Assembly: GCF_001411555.2 (NCBI RefSeq)
Contig: NC_049905.1
Coordinates: 186,001-250,000 of the forward strand
Length of the DNA: 64,000 nucleotides
Reading direction: 5' to 3'
DNA from: Juglans regia
Lineage: Eukaryota; Streptophyta; Magnoliopsida; Fagales; Juglandaceae
Every line of letters begins with the position of its first letter. Positions within the stretch are counted from its first letter, which is position 1. Below the pieces are notes generated by a model. That model saw nothing but the letters and a program-made list of their open reading frames with translations. It was not told the DNA's origin and ran no database searches. Shown here piece by piece: positions 10,905 to 23,600 of this stretch. A program made the position numbers and the translations under genes.

Positions 10905-13216
10905 CACTACAAGAAATCAAGTTTTTTTCAACACTCAAAATCGTCGCAAATACCCATAATAATCGCAGCATTTGATCATTTTCAGCGATTTATAAATCGC
11001 AGCAGTTTTGACAAAATTAAAGCGTAGCTTCTGATCAATTTTAGTGATACGCAAAACTCGTTGAGAAAAATCCATTTTTCCGGTGATTTTAGTTCGTCGC
11101 AACTTCATAAAAATATGCTGGAAATGGTGGGATCCGTTTGCCACTAAATCGTCGAGAAAAGTTAAACGCAACGAAAAATAACGTCGCAAATTCTCAATCC
11201 GTTTACTTTAGGAAATATTTTACTTTTTCCTTCTAAAGTAAAAGGTTGCTTCTAGTTTGCACAACCCTTACATTATGGATCATGCCTTAATGTTATTTTG
11301 CATTCCCAACCTTCAAGTTTTCAAATATTATAAGGAGCATTATGCAGGCCCGATATCTGCAATAAAGTAACTTTAGACTTCTCTTTCAGACTAAACAGCT
11401 TGCATATTAGAAATGTTTTGCTTGCAAGGGTGAAAAATTGAAAATATCCAGTTATATGGGGTTTGGGAAAGTTCTTTTTTAGTGGCCAGATTTCTTTTGA
11501 CCCACAATTCTTTTATGTTGCCCTATTCATTGTTTACTATACGTGTTTAAATGTCAATATGAAAATGAGTTTTACATGGCAAAAAGTCCAAGTGTATACT
11601 TTTTCTATGTGTGCTGATGGTACAGATAAGTGGCTTAAGCATTGCTAATAGTTTAGGTGTGATCATCAATTCTTCTATCTTTATGAGGCTGAGTTTTGGA
11701 CCTTTAGACTCTAGCCTTAACTGTTTTTTTTCTTCTTGTCATTAGTAAGTTATATAGCAGACCTGTATATTTTTAACACAATAATGACATCCTCTGAACA
11801 CTGGTACAGGAGAAAGAGATGACATTTGACCTATAGCTCATGATACTGAACTTTCTAGTTTTTAGCAAGTTCAAACTCCTCATGTTGTTTATCATTATGT
11901 TTTTGAGCAGCATAACAGAACCCAGAAAATAATCAAGGTGGGTAACTCAATGAAATATATAAGGGCCAGTTATGTGAAATGTCCCGTAGCGTGTGGAAAT
12001 CCCCAACTTTATACAACAACTTCACAAATTCATATACTCTAGGAAAAATGGCCGCATTTTCTTCAAGCATTATAAGAACTCACTTACTTACAGTAAATAA
12101 GGTAAAAAAAGGGCCATAAATTCTACAAGAAAAAGCTTCCAATTCAACAAAAAAAGAAGCAATATTTGGTGAATTAAAATTATCTAATACCCATAACTGA
12201 TTGAGCAGCTCAAACACAAGAGGCAGATACACAACATTAAACCTCAAACAGAGGAACATGCACATCAGTTTCACAAAGGAAAAAAATTATTGTACATCTA
12301 AAAATGACTGCTTTTGTAATCAATATTTGGTGAATTAAAATTATCTAATACCCACAACTGATTGAGCAACTCAAATACAAGAGACAAATACACAACATTA
12401 AACCTCAAATAGAGGAACATGCACATCAGTTTCACAGAGAAAGAAATTATTGTACATCTAAAAATGACTACTTTTGTAATGCAACCTACTCGTGAAGGGG
12501 AGAAGATAAATGCAATGGCAACAAGAGATACCTGGAGCCTCGATCGATCATTCTTGAAAACCCCAAATATTAACTTCTATGTCGAAATGGAGGCACGAAA
12601 TTGAAATTCGTAAGGGAAGCTGGAAACATAGGACCTAGCTTCCCAAATTAAGAGAGACAATATTCAAGTAGAGAGAAGGTCGTGTGCACACTAGGGTAGC
12701 CAATTGTGGGATTTGAAGTTCTGTGAAATTTGTGAACCAAGAAAAGAAGGGAGACGACCAGTGTGGGGAAATAGGACTTGGAAAATGGGCCAAAAGCTCA
12801 CGACAGAGGAGTTGGCGCCATGAGAGAACACTGGAAAGGGTGGAGCTTGCATGGTTTGAAAATGGTGTCTGTTGGTGCAATGGGTCGAAATGCAGAAGGG
12901 TGCTCGCACGTCAAAGTAGGCAAACATGGGGGGGAAATAAGTTGGCAGAAAATTAAAGGCATTCTGTGCATTTGGTAGCCCTATGCTTCAATCCCAGCAA
13001 AAATCACAGCGATGAAAATTTGTTTTTACCTTGCGACACACAAAATCGTCGTAAGTAACACATTAAATCGCCGCAAAAACACATTTTAATGAAAACCAAC
13101 GCATGCGATTTTGGATGCCAGCAGTGAGTTCGAAATCGATGCAAAAAAGGCATTTTGCGTCAATTTATTTGGCGATGATTTTATAATCGCTGGAAAATGC
13201 CTGATTTCTTGTAATG
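10905..13216. mobile_element. Non-autonomous CACTA (En/Spm, CMC) transposon
   Basis: The element is 2,312 bp. The left end CACTACAAGAAATCA is mirrored by TGATTTCTTGTAATG on the right, one mismatch from the CACTA consensus, and both sides carry the 3-bp duplication ATC (10902-10904 and 13217-13219). Subterminal zones hold repeated AATCGTCGCAA / AATCGCAGCA / AATCGCCGCAA words in both orientations, as expected of transposase-binding subterminal repeats. No transposase ORF is present. The interior may be captured or filler DNA; I recognise no gene in it. Confidence 0.9.
12160..12480. repeat. Tandem 160-bp direct duplication inside the CACTA element
   Basis: Copies 12160-12320 and 12321-12480 are adjacent head-to-tail and differ at only a handful of positions. 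Both start CAATATTTGGTGAATTAAAA and end CTTTTGTAAT. The duplication is internal to the transposon. Confidence 0.9.
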
Positions 13217-13312
13217 ATCTCATGCATGGATGTGATCTGATGATGATTGCAACATATATTTTGAGGGTACAATATTAATAGAATTAACCAACCTACATGG
13301 GTTTACCTTTCA

Positions 13313-14132
13313 ATTCGGACTTGGTTGGGGAAATTGGTGAATGACATGGATGATAAGAAGTTGTCTCAAATTGATAAGCAGATTTTGCATGCACTGGACG
13401 TTAGAACTAATGTTCGAGCAACATCCAAATGTAGACTTAGTTTGGTGGAAATTAAATGTGGACGGCAGTTGTCGTGGGAATCCAGGGAATTGTGGTGGGG
13501 ATGGAGTATTGAGAGATCATTGGGGACAGATTACGACGGGTTTTTCTACGCCGTATGGTTTTGGCACTAACAATGAGGCTGAATTGAGAGCTTTACTTCA
13601 AGGAGTACGATTATGTAAAGAAATGCCCTGTCAACAGGTTATCTTGGAATGTGACTCCAAGGTAGTGGTGAATTGAGTGAAGAACAAGCGCTATAATTTA
13701 TGGTACCTATGAGATTATTGGGATTCATTAATTCAGGAACTGGAGGGAGTTAGTTTCCAAGTGGTGCACCAATTTCGTGAGAGTAACCAAGTTGCTGATT
13801 TTTTGGCAAAGAAAGGCGAAGAAGAGCTGAACTAGAGTTGTCTCAAAAACTTGTTTACCGAGGTTGTTTAGGGGTATTTTGAGATTAGATGCGATTGGAC
13901 TTCCGTTTATTTGGAGGTAGCATCCTTTTTTTGGTTTGTCAAGTTTTATGTTTTTCCGTATAGGGTGTGTTGTGGGCATTGCACTGGGTTGGTTTTTATT
14001 GTCTATTTGTTTATTCTTTAGCTGGTTTTGTTAATACGGTTTTCCTCCGTTATAAGTGAGGATTTTTAATAAATTGGGAAGGGGTCACTCGTGGACATGT
14101 GATCTCATCTCTTAAGAAAAAAAAAAAAAAAA
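13313..14132 (+). mobile_element. 5'-truncated LINE (L1-type) with RNase H remnant and poly(A)
   Basis: The insertion is flanked by a 13-bp target duplication GGTTTACCTTTCA (13300-13312 and 14133-14145) and ends in A16 at 14117-14132. Its coding part (about 13435-13830) reads as a plant LINE-type RNase H domain: WKLNVDGSCRGNPGNCGG, NNEAELRALLQGV, ILECDSKVVVN, then ESNQVADFLAKKGEEEL after in-frame stops. The endonuclease and reverse transcriptase regions are absent, which is typical of 5' truncation during target-primed reverse transcription. Confidence 0.9.
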
Positions 14133-14414
14133 GGTTTACCTTTCATTAATTCCCTTAACCCCGTCCATTTGGTGCTTGTAACATTTATATATTAATGTTT
14201 GAGTAATGTTAATAATGATGTTTACTTCCTGGCCGTCAAAGATCTGTTTTAGCAGTAATTAAAGTGATCACTATTCACTTTAATATATATATATTATATA
14301 TTATATATTATATATACATGTATCAATTTCTGATTTTTTTGTACAAGCTAGGAATAATATATCAACGACAAAACAGAAGCTTGGGGGTGGTTGGAATTGA
14401 GAAAAAAATATGGA

Positions 14415-14496
14415 CGTCGCCTGAGAGATTCGAACTCTCGCGGGGAAACCCCATGTACTTAGCAGGCACACGCCTTAACCACTCGGCCAAAGCGAC
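14415..14496 (-). tRNA. tRNA-Ser (GCU)
   Basis: On the minus strand an 82-nt cloverleaf with a long variable arm reads GTCGCTT at its 5' end, pairing with AGGCGAC at its 3' end. The D region is TGGCCGAGTGGTTAAGGCG (A box), the anticodon loop CTGCTAA gives anticodon GCU, and the T arm is GAGAGTTCGAATCTCTC (B box). The long variable arm marks a class II tRNA, consistent with serine. No intron and no disruption were seen, so it is probably functional. Confidence 0.95.
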
Positions 14497-15819
14497 GCTA
14501 CGAGCCTTGTTCGTCTGTCAAAATATATGTTTTATGTTTTATTCGAGTCCACTCCCATGAATTCTCTCACCTTCCATTTGATCACCTTTTTACCTGTACA
14601 ACTTATATATAATGACAGTACTGTATTTTTTTAATCACATTTAATCATGACCATACATGTATGCTCACCCATGCATATATTTCCAATCCATCACCTGATG
14701 ATCTCTTGATCAAAAGCAAGCAACATCTAAAATATCCTAATATTATTAATGCATCTCTACTGTTCATTAAATCTCTCTCTCTCTCTCTAGATGATCTGTC
14801 TTGATCGGGGCCATCAATTATTTGTCTAATAATACAGCCTAGCAAAGGGTCCACCCCTAGCTAGCTGCAAGTTTGATCATAAATTAACCCTTCCTTCCTG
14901 TAAGACAATTAATTTGAAGATAATTTATGAGGGCATTGCAAGAAATCATCTCCCTTAATTACTTTATTTATCGATGTTGAATCACTGTACATAAACATGA
15001 GTGGTGACAATTAGGACTCCATGAAACTCTATTTTCAAAAAAAAAATACGGCGTCTGCACGATCTATAACTGTATATACCATCATTGTTATGTCTTCATA
15101 TACCTTGTACATGCATCCAACTGGTACGTACGCACGCTCAAAGTCCATCCACTCTTGTTGTTGGGCTAGAGATATTAGCCTACAAACGATACTCGTGCAG
15201 TGCATCTTCACAGGCTGAATGAGTAGTAGCCTCCTGCCCCATGGATCCAACTGAGCCCAAATGCTAGGCCTCAAAACTAATTGATGCATTTACAATGGAA
15301 TTGGCCCACACGACCCGACCATTGAAAAAGAAAGTAGTCTCAGTATTTTAGCTCTATACTACGACATACGTACACCATTTAATTCTTAGCTCGCTCAACT
15401 TATATATATATATATAATATTTATATATATGTTCAACTCACAATATATATATATATACAGTACTATCATGTCTTTAGTTTTTTTTTTTTTTTTTGGAATT
15501 TTGGGCTCCTAACATGATGATCTCATGACTTCCTAGTGTGCCATTCAAGTACGTAAGTATACATTGATCGATTTGAAATCAAATAATCTTCTGTCAAGTA
15601 ATATATATCTCCTTAAAAAAAAACTATATATCTCCTCTATTTTCTCCATCCTGAAAATAGATCAGGCCCGATCGAGAATTGAATTGTGAATTTGTGGATA
15701 ATAATCTTATTAACGCCTGAAAATAGCGCAACAGACTGTAAGAGTTGAAATAGTCATTCCCGGCCCACTAAGACTATTCGGGCCTCAATCGGTGTTGTAT
15801 GGAGCCCCTAGTGATGGTC
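14497..15819. other. Intergenic, no gene recognised
   Basis: AT-rich DNA with (TA)n and (CT)n tracts (around 14773-14790, 15402-15416, 15446-15458). ORFs here are short and unsupported. Confidence 0.6.
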
Positions 15820-16270
15820 TGGTGAGGCTGTGTGGTGTTCGTGCGTGTATCCATGGTGATGAGCAGAAAATAAAAAGGCAGGGACACGCAGATTTACATA
15901 GTTCGGAGTAATATTAACGTCCACATGGGGTTTGGGGAGGGGAGAATACACGATAATATGATTTTTTTACAGTCTTTTATTGTCTCTCATCCTCGCTTTA
16001 CAATGAAGATCTGAGCTCAGTCTTCTAGTGTTGATCTTGCCGCTGGAGTCCCTATCGTGAGGTTGAAAAAGCTCAAGAAGTTCTCGTCCCAACCAAAAGT
16101 CATATGGAAGTCCTATTTATCATCTGCTCATCATTTCCTTTATGTCACATCTTCTCTCATTTACGTCACATCTCCACTTTTTCTCTTGACGCCCTTTCCT
16201 TCCTCAGCCCTTAACCCCTTCTTCTTTCTTTTTCCTCTCTCTTTCTATTATCTTCTAGTGGAGGCACTTT
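15820..16270. repeat. LTR-like fragment (uncertain)
   Basis: Contains 'CATAGTTCGGAGTAATATTAACGTCCACATGGGG', which resembles the region in the solo LTR at 10234-10777 and other plant LTRs, followed by a pyrimidine-rich stretch. I found no TG...CA pair with a matching target duplication, so the ends are approximate. Confidence 0.35.
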
Positions 16271-17621
16271 GATGGGCTGAACTTTTTATTTAGGCCAGAG
16301 ATAATTAAGAAATGATCACAGTTGCGACCGACATTAATTAATTAATAAGAAGTATTACATTTATAAAGAGATTTCATAAAATTAAATTCATAAATTGGCA
16401 TGCCTTCATATGATATGTTAGATCTACTTTACAATCTAACGTGCCACATTATCTCATGATCATGTCTGTATATAAATTTATTTTTGTGAAATATCTTTAT
16501 GATTAAAATATTTTTCTAATTAATTAAAAAGTTAACAATTAATATACCTAGGTGTATTAATAAATGAGAAACATCGTGAAATTTTCATGACTTTATATAT
16601 AAGAGTAAAAGAAATTAAGGAAATACTAATAGCTTTTTTCACTATTGAAAAGGACTTAAGTGGCAATAATTAGTCGCTAGCTAGCTGGACAGATGATAGC
16701 CAAGTACCAAAGTAAGTACGCACTACAAAATCCCTATATATCCTTTGAAAGCCCCGTCTCTCGTTTTCTCTCTCCAGCCAATTTCTCTCTATCCAAACAG
16801 CCAGCGATCACAGTCTCGCTGCCCGGGGGGTTGGAGCTTTGGCTCCTCCCTCCCTCTGCTCAACCAGCCATCGTCGACACTGTCTATAGGTTTTTTTCTA
16901 GTTTTGTTTTCAAGCTTTCCGGCAATAGCACCTAAATACTCTCAACTGCTGCTTTCCGGCCTTCCAGGGCAGCCACGCGCCCCACCATCGGACTCCTCAG
17001 CTGCCGATCTATCGGACGGTAGGAGAATATCATCCAAATGAGTGGCACGTGTGTCTCATGTGCGGCTTACAGTGAGTGTGAGATCTACGCGCTGCCATAC
17101 CAAGAGGAGTCCTCTGCCGCCACAGGCGGCACCACCGGGGTCAACGGCTTCGACTCTCTCAGATCCAAGTGTTCTTCTTTTTCCTAGTGTGGCACGTGAT
17201 CTGCACGCGCCACCACAATCGATGGCGGTCCTATGCCGATGTATCGGTTTATCTACATATTGTGATTCCCCTATGTTCCTATTTTTCCTAACCACTAATC
17301 AAGATAAAATGTCGGTGATAGTCTCCCTCAGCCAGACCAGATTAGTAAAATGTAGCACACTCTTTTTGATTGTGACTTTTAGTTGTAGTTTTTTAGTCTG
17401 TTTATCAGACAATGTAACTGCTTTTATGCAGTATCTCATTTGCGAGACATGGGTTAAAGTCAATCTTTTGATTTGAGAATCCGCTTTTTTATTTTTATTT
17501 GTTGGTGTTGTTTTTGCTTGTTTTGGGACGATTGTTGGGGACTCCCACCCCATGGAATCTTGTATCTTTGTAACCAAAAAAATCTAAACTTTAGCAAAGT
17601 ATCTAACCGCGGCGTTATTAA
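16271..17621. other. Unrecognised non-coding stretch, possibly retroposon-derived
   Basis: Bases 16690-17570 are noticeably more GC-rich than the flanks and contain pyrimidine-rich and CCGG-rich segments. The ORFs read as low-complexity Ser/Pro translations without a domain. The stretch just before the 77-bp tandem array ends with 'TTGTATCTTTGTAACCAAAAAAA', a 3'-end-like signature, but no target duplication was found. Confidence 0.35.
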
Positions 17622-17870
17622 GAGTCTTTTGGTAAAACATGATCATTCATTAAATTTTACAAGGAAGCTACACGTCAAATGATCAAGAGTCTTAATTAGG
17701 ACCTTTTGGTAAAACAAAATTATTCATTAAATTTTACAAGGGAGCTACATGTCAAATGATCAAGGGTCTTAATTAGGACCTTTTGGTAAAACATGATCAT
17801 TCATTAAATTCTACAAGGGAGATACATGTCAAATAGTCAAGAGTTTTAAGGACATTTTGGTAAAATATGA
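17622..17870. repeat. 77-bp tandem repeat array, about 3.5 units
   Basis: Units begin at 17622 (short first unit, 65 bp), 17687, 17764 and 17841 (partial). Full units are 77 bp and share TTTTGGTAAAACATGATCAT and CATTAAATTTTACAAGGGAG. The first unit lacks the AATTAGGACC segment. There is no coding potential. Confidence 0.9.
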
Positions 17871-18396
17871 GTTAACAGACTTAACAGAAAAACAAGAAAA
17901 GTTAACTGAAAAATAACAAAAGTTATTATTCACATTTAGATAGCTACTTATTATAATAGAGTAGATATATATATATATATATATTCGTAATAAAGATGAA
18001 GTTAGTTAATAGTGTCATACATGATGACATTAATTGTCTCCTACATATAACAAAGAAAGAGAAGATCGCGCGATAGCAGTACTACTACTACTTAAGCAAA
18101 AAGTGATTTTAATTCCTAAAAAAGTCATTTTGAGAAATATTACATAATAAAGTGTCAAAATAATATTCTAGTGACTTATTTTACTAGAAATGGGTACAAA
18201 ATTGCTTTATATAACAAATTAATCATCAAGCACTCATGCAGTAGTTAAACTTAGCCGGCGGGCGATCGAGCGTACGTAGCCTCGCTCCGAACTTAAAACT
18301 ATCAAATTATTGCTTTATTCAAAACCTTTTTTTTTTCTTAGAAAAAAAAGACCATGTGGCGGCGTGACCTAGCTAATTGATTGTACTAATCGACGC

Positions 18397-18505
18397 CGAC
18401 GGCATGTGGCCTGATAGTGCAAGATCCACATCTTCAAAATGAAGATCATGGGTTCGACAACCTAGCTCCCCATTAATATTGTAACAAAAAAAAAATTAAA
18501 AATTA
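18397..18505 (+). mobile_element. Short tRNA-derived SINE with target duplication
   Basis: A segment of about 109 bp carries an A-box-like TGGCCTGATAGTG and a B-box-like GGGTTCGACAACC about 40 bp further on, and ends in an A-rich tail. It is flanked by the 13-bp direct repeats TACTAATCGACGC (18384-18396) and TACTAATTGACGC (18506-18518), with one mismatch. This combination fits a plant SINE; its family is not identified. Confidence 0.7.
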
Positions 18506-18518
18506 TACTAATTGACGC

Positions 18519-20600
18519 GTGTTTAATTATTGTTAATTAGCAGTACTAACGTGACAGTAATATTATTAGGATATTCTATATATATCATGATCATCATGTA
18601 CCGAAATCAAAGCAATTAATAATGCAAGTATGGTGGCCGTAATTATTAATTAGTCGTACTGTATGTAAAAATTGGTAGCTTGTTAAATAATTTTATATAA
18701 AATATAGGAAAGGAAAATTATGTCTTGGAATGTCACGCACGACGTACGTACAAACCTCGATGATATATATGCAGCTAGTTAGCAATGGTTCGAGTGATCT
18801 ATATATAGATCATCATCTATATATTGCGGTCTTGATAATCAGAATATTGTATAAAAATAAGAACAAAAGCCTTAGTTTCCATCTGATCTGTACGTATCTC
18901 ATGACTTTCTAATTCATGTAATTAGTTAGCTTACTTAGCTAGATCGGGTACGTACTGCATGCATTTTCTGGAAATTAAGGATCAGAACCCCTCAGCAGCT
19001 AATTATAATAAGAGATTCACCGTAGGATTAACAGTACTAGTACGTACTTGAAGCGACTACGTCCTCCGGCCAGTCATTTCCTTTCTTTTTATCCAACTTC
19101 TAGATCTGTTCATCTGATGCAAGGTTCTTCTTCTTCTTTTTTTTTTGGTTTCTAACTTGCTTCCTTTTTCCTTGGCTGCAATAATATCGGCCGGGAATAT
19201 CCCCTCAATTCGCAGATTCCTTGAATTGATCCTCAACTTTAATTTTCAGAACGCTATTCTTCTATTTATCAATGGTATTTGATCGAGGAGAACAATATGA
19301 AATAGAAGCTGCTGGTGTAGAAACAAATTAACGAGCCAAGGTTCGTACGTAGTATATATGATCTGATCGTCTAGGTAATTGATCAGTTGTTGTAAGTTCC
19401 AAAAGAGTCGGTGATGCATGTTTCCAGCTTTCATTTTAATTTCCACCTTTTGATGCAATAATATATATATATATATATAAGTACTACTTTTTTCCTTAAA
19501 AAATTAATCAATTTGCTGATTAATTGCATGGGGTCCATATGAAAACGATCCATATTTTAATAATTATTTGTGGTTCGGCTGAGGAAGAGGTACGGTAGAA
19601 TCTTGTCAGGTGAGAAGAATTCAAATAGACATGGACATGATGAGAGTACTACAGGCTCTAGTAGTTTGAATAGTTTCTCTCTGCAGATTAATTACTTATT
19701 TGTTTTTATTTATAGAAAGTACTAGATATATATAGCCTCGATCTCTTGTTGTAAACGTACATTATCTGGGAAATTTATAACTGAGGGAGGTTCATGCAAC
19801 CCTAGCTCCTAGCTAGTCTCCGTCACTCGCATTTTTCTAACACCATCAATTCATGTTAATTAGAATAGAAAAATAGGTTAATCTCGAGGAATGTAATATA
19901 TATTATTCTTTGTACGCACGTAAGTTCATGACCTAATTACTTTACCTTGTACTGTACTGAGGACGGTTCAACTTCGATTATAAGCTGGAACAGACCAAAG
20001 ATCAAGTCATGAATATAAGCAGTCCTGCTTTCAGAAGACTAACTTGAATAAAGAACTAGGGAAGGCTTCAACTATCACCAACTTACTGATCTTAACTTCG
20101 TCGTAGAGTGTATCTTTGTCTCATACATAAGGTCTAGTGATAATTCTTATGCCGTGACACTAGACGATATCTGTAGCTAGCTGCTTCTATATATATATCA
20201 TCAATATTATATACTTTATTTGCAGAAAGAATATATATAATTACTAGGCTGATACTGCTACATTTTTCGAATTTGTTGTTATGCGTACGTGTTACTTGCT
20301 TTAGGATTAAGATTTCATTTTCGTAGCAAATTCTCCGACGCAACCACTGCGCCTATGGCAAGGGATCTCTCGGATTGTTAAAAAATTGTCATGCACATGT
20401 TCCTCTGTTGTAATCGATCGAGTAACAGGTATTAAACTCTATATATTAATTGCGCTCTGCAGAATATATATAGCATGCTCCTGGCATCTTATATATATTC
20501 TCGACTGATCAGTCAACTACTGCATCAGAAACACACTTACAGTCTTGGATTTATTAGGAACTTAAAGACTAGTACTGCGGTTGGTTTGGCACAAAATATC
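18519..20600. other. Intergenic, upstream flank of MATE copy A
   Basis: AT-rich, with (TA)n tracts (around 19462-19480). No domain or convincing ORF on either strand. The proximal few hundred bases should contain the MATE A promoter and leader, but no clear TATA/start arrangement can be singled out. Confidence 0.55.
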
Positions 20601-23600
20601 ATGGCTGAGAACAGAAGTTTAAGTTCAGATGGGAGAAACTGGAAGAGGATGCCATTCTTTGTTTTCTTTAGAGATGCGAGGTACGTACATGCAATTTGAA
20701 TGTGCTGCATTTGCAAATGTATTTCAGGCGGCCTGATCAGGACGTAAATGCACACATGCTATTTGCATGCCTAATTTAAGCCGATACTTCTAATTATTAA
20801 AGTCATGAATTCATTATTAGTACCTTGTAGTACTGTAGTTTAATGTTTCATTTGTAGGCAGCAATGTCTGATATCCGTTTAAGGTTGATAAGGCCAGCCG
20901 GCCTAGCTAGCTCGTTGCTATTAATCAGCATGTCTTTTCCATTGAACAAACATAAAAATGAAATCTCTGATCTGTATATGTTAGAGATCATGATCTCTCC
21001 GTATATATGTGCTACGTACGTACAGAACTATTAATGCTTAATTGGTTAATTTCAAAAATGTTATTCCAGACTTGTTTTCAAGTTGGATACACTTGGTTGG
21101 GAGATACTAGGTATGGCAGTACCTGCTGCCCTCGCCGTTGCTGCTGATCCCATTGCTTCTCTGATTGACACTGCATTTATTGGTCATATAGGTACGTAAT
21201 GGTTAATTCATAATATATATTCTTTGTGGTTTTATTGAGCTAATTTATCCTTCCATACGGTTTTCTTTCTGACATCATCCTATATAGCTTATATATGAAT
21301 AGGAAATCTGACCTTCCAGTGCCAGGACTCCGATCGCTAATTTTCACATCTAGTCAATTCCCATTTTTGAATCGAGAATTTTCTTTCGTTCTAATTGCAT
21401 GGCATTGTTACATTTCAAGAAGATCTTCATATATAGATATCGATTACTAATGCCATTCTATATATGGGTCGGGTTTTCTGTATGACATAATCTGTCAATA
21501 TTGTTAGATATCAAGTACTATTAGTGCCCATTTCTTAGAATGATCAGTCGTACATGTGGGTTCGTGGCTTTGTCTGTACGTACGTGTCATGCAGGCCATA
21601 CGCTTTGGATCTCTCGGTGACGTTTTAATATCAGTATACTGATATACTAGTCAACCCGCAACGTTAATTATAAGCTCATATACATGCATTTCTTCCCCTG
21701 TATAAATGCGTTAGGAAGATGAAGTGCTGATCCGCACCCAGTAGCTGCACTATCAACTACTTTAGCGAGCTGGGTCCAGTGAAAGAATTTTTCAATGCGT
21801 GGATTTCATTAGTGAATGGTAATCTTCAAGGCATTTTTTTCTCTGTACAGGACCGGTGGAACTTGCAGCTGCAGGAATCTCTATTGCCTTGTTTAATCAA
21901 GCTTCAAGGATTACCATATTCCCACTGGTCAGTATTACAACTTCTTTTGTTGCTGAGGAAGATACTGTTGGAAGAGTCGGAATCAAAGAAGCAGAAAAGG
22001 GCTCAGATAAACAAAATGAAACAACAGATCAGTGCACACCCGAAGATGCCATGCTCGAGGACATGGAAAGAGGTGAAGCTGGAAAAAAGGGCCAGAACTT
22101 AGAAAAGAGTTTACCAAAAGATAGTGAAATGAAAGAGTTTATGCCGGGGGATGTTAAGCTTGACTTGGAAAAAGATGATCCCAAACAAAATGTTGAAAAT
22201 GCGGAAAGCAGTTCAGCCAAAAAGAGTCGAGTAAAGAGAGAGTCGATGCAGGAAAATTCTACTCTGGAGGATGTGGACAGAGGTTCAGCAACGACGAGTG
22301 ACGAGGGAAAGAAAAATCAAGATCAATATGGTACTAACGATCTATATCTTTTATCTAGACATGATATTGTGTAATTAATTAATTTTTTGAATCGCCTGGA
22401 GAGAGCTAACATTGAGTGATCAGGGTAAGTACTCTAAACCAAAACATTTCTGGTCTAATATTATTCTTTACGTACAGTTAATTATGTGCTTTCAAAAGAA
22501 TATAGCTAGACTCTTAGAACAAGTACGTACTACTGCGTGCGCGTGCATGGTAGCTAGCTAGGTTAATATATATATTGAGGTGATAAATATTCTTGGTGAA
22601 TTATATTTATTGATCAGATTTCGACGACGACACAACTATGGACGGCAAAGCTGGTATTGGCAGCAGCAAAAGGAAGAGTGCCAAAACCAAAACGGAGAAG
22701 CGACATATTGCTTCAGCATCAACTGCACTGCTTTTTGGTTCAATTCTTGGAGTCTTTCAAGCTATAGTCCTTATTTTGGGGGCCAAACCTCTCTTGCACG
22801 TCATGGGTGTGAAATCTGTAAGTCTCTTCATTAATATACCATACATATTACATATATATATATAAATTGCATGCACCTTTTGATCAACTCCTTCGACTCA
22901 ATATGGAAACAAATGCGTCTCTCATTCTTTTCTTCTCTCTCTCTTGATAGAGTTCCCCCATGATAGCCCCAGCACTGAAATACTTGAAATTAAGGTCCCT
23001 TGGTGCTCCTGCAGTTCTTCTATCGTTGGCCATGCAAGGGATCTTTCGAGGGTTTAAGGATACAAAAACTCCTCTATATGTGATTGGTAGGCTAAGTTTC
23101 CTCAAACTTTTTAGACAAATTACTACTGTTTCTAACTTTCTAATTACTTGAGATTAATTAGAGTACATGATATCCCCTAATCCTAGTTCATTTCTTGAAT
23201 TATTTGGTCTAAATATATAGTTGTGGGGTATACAATAAACATCATTCTGGACCCGATACTTATCTTTGTCTTGCGTTTGGGCATCAGCGGTGCAGCAATT
23301 GCGCATGTTCTTTCTCAGTAAGCAGTAATTATATTTTCATTTCCGCAAATTCAATTAATTGAAAAGTATATCATGTCTTGATTTTGCAAGGCATGCATAT
23401 ATATATATATACTTCCACTGCAGGCATTTATATGATGGCTATATATGGTCGGTTCTTCATGTAGGTACTTGATCTTGTCAATCCTCTTGTGCATGTTAAT
23501 GAGAAAAGTTTATCTCTTACCTCCAAGTCGTAAAGAATTGCAGTTCAGCCGATTTCTCAAAAACGGTGCGTAGGAGGCTGGCCTAATTCCTGCATATTGC

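Noticed and set aside
13325..13676. Host RNase H-type gene
   Set aside because: Target duplication, poly(A) tail and truncation identify a LINE 3' remnant.
14264..14560. 98-codon plus-strand ORF with the motif ERFELSRGNP
   Set aside because: It is the antisense translation of the tRNA-Ser gene.
15820..16270. A second solo LTR
   Set aside because: It shares an LTR-like word with 10234-10777, but no TG...CA ends with a matching duplication were found; kept only as a low-confidence repeat.
17042..17476. 144-codon ORF
   Set aside because: Mixed low-complexity translation lacking any recognisable domain, beside a tandem repeat; its ATG-less context and composition look like chance.
17622..17870. 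CRISPR-like repeat array
   Set aside because: Contiguous 77-bp tandem units without spacers in a plant nuclear context.
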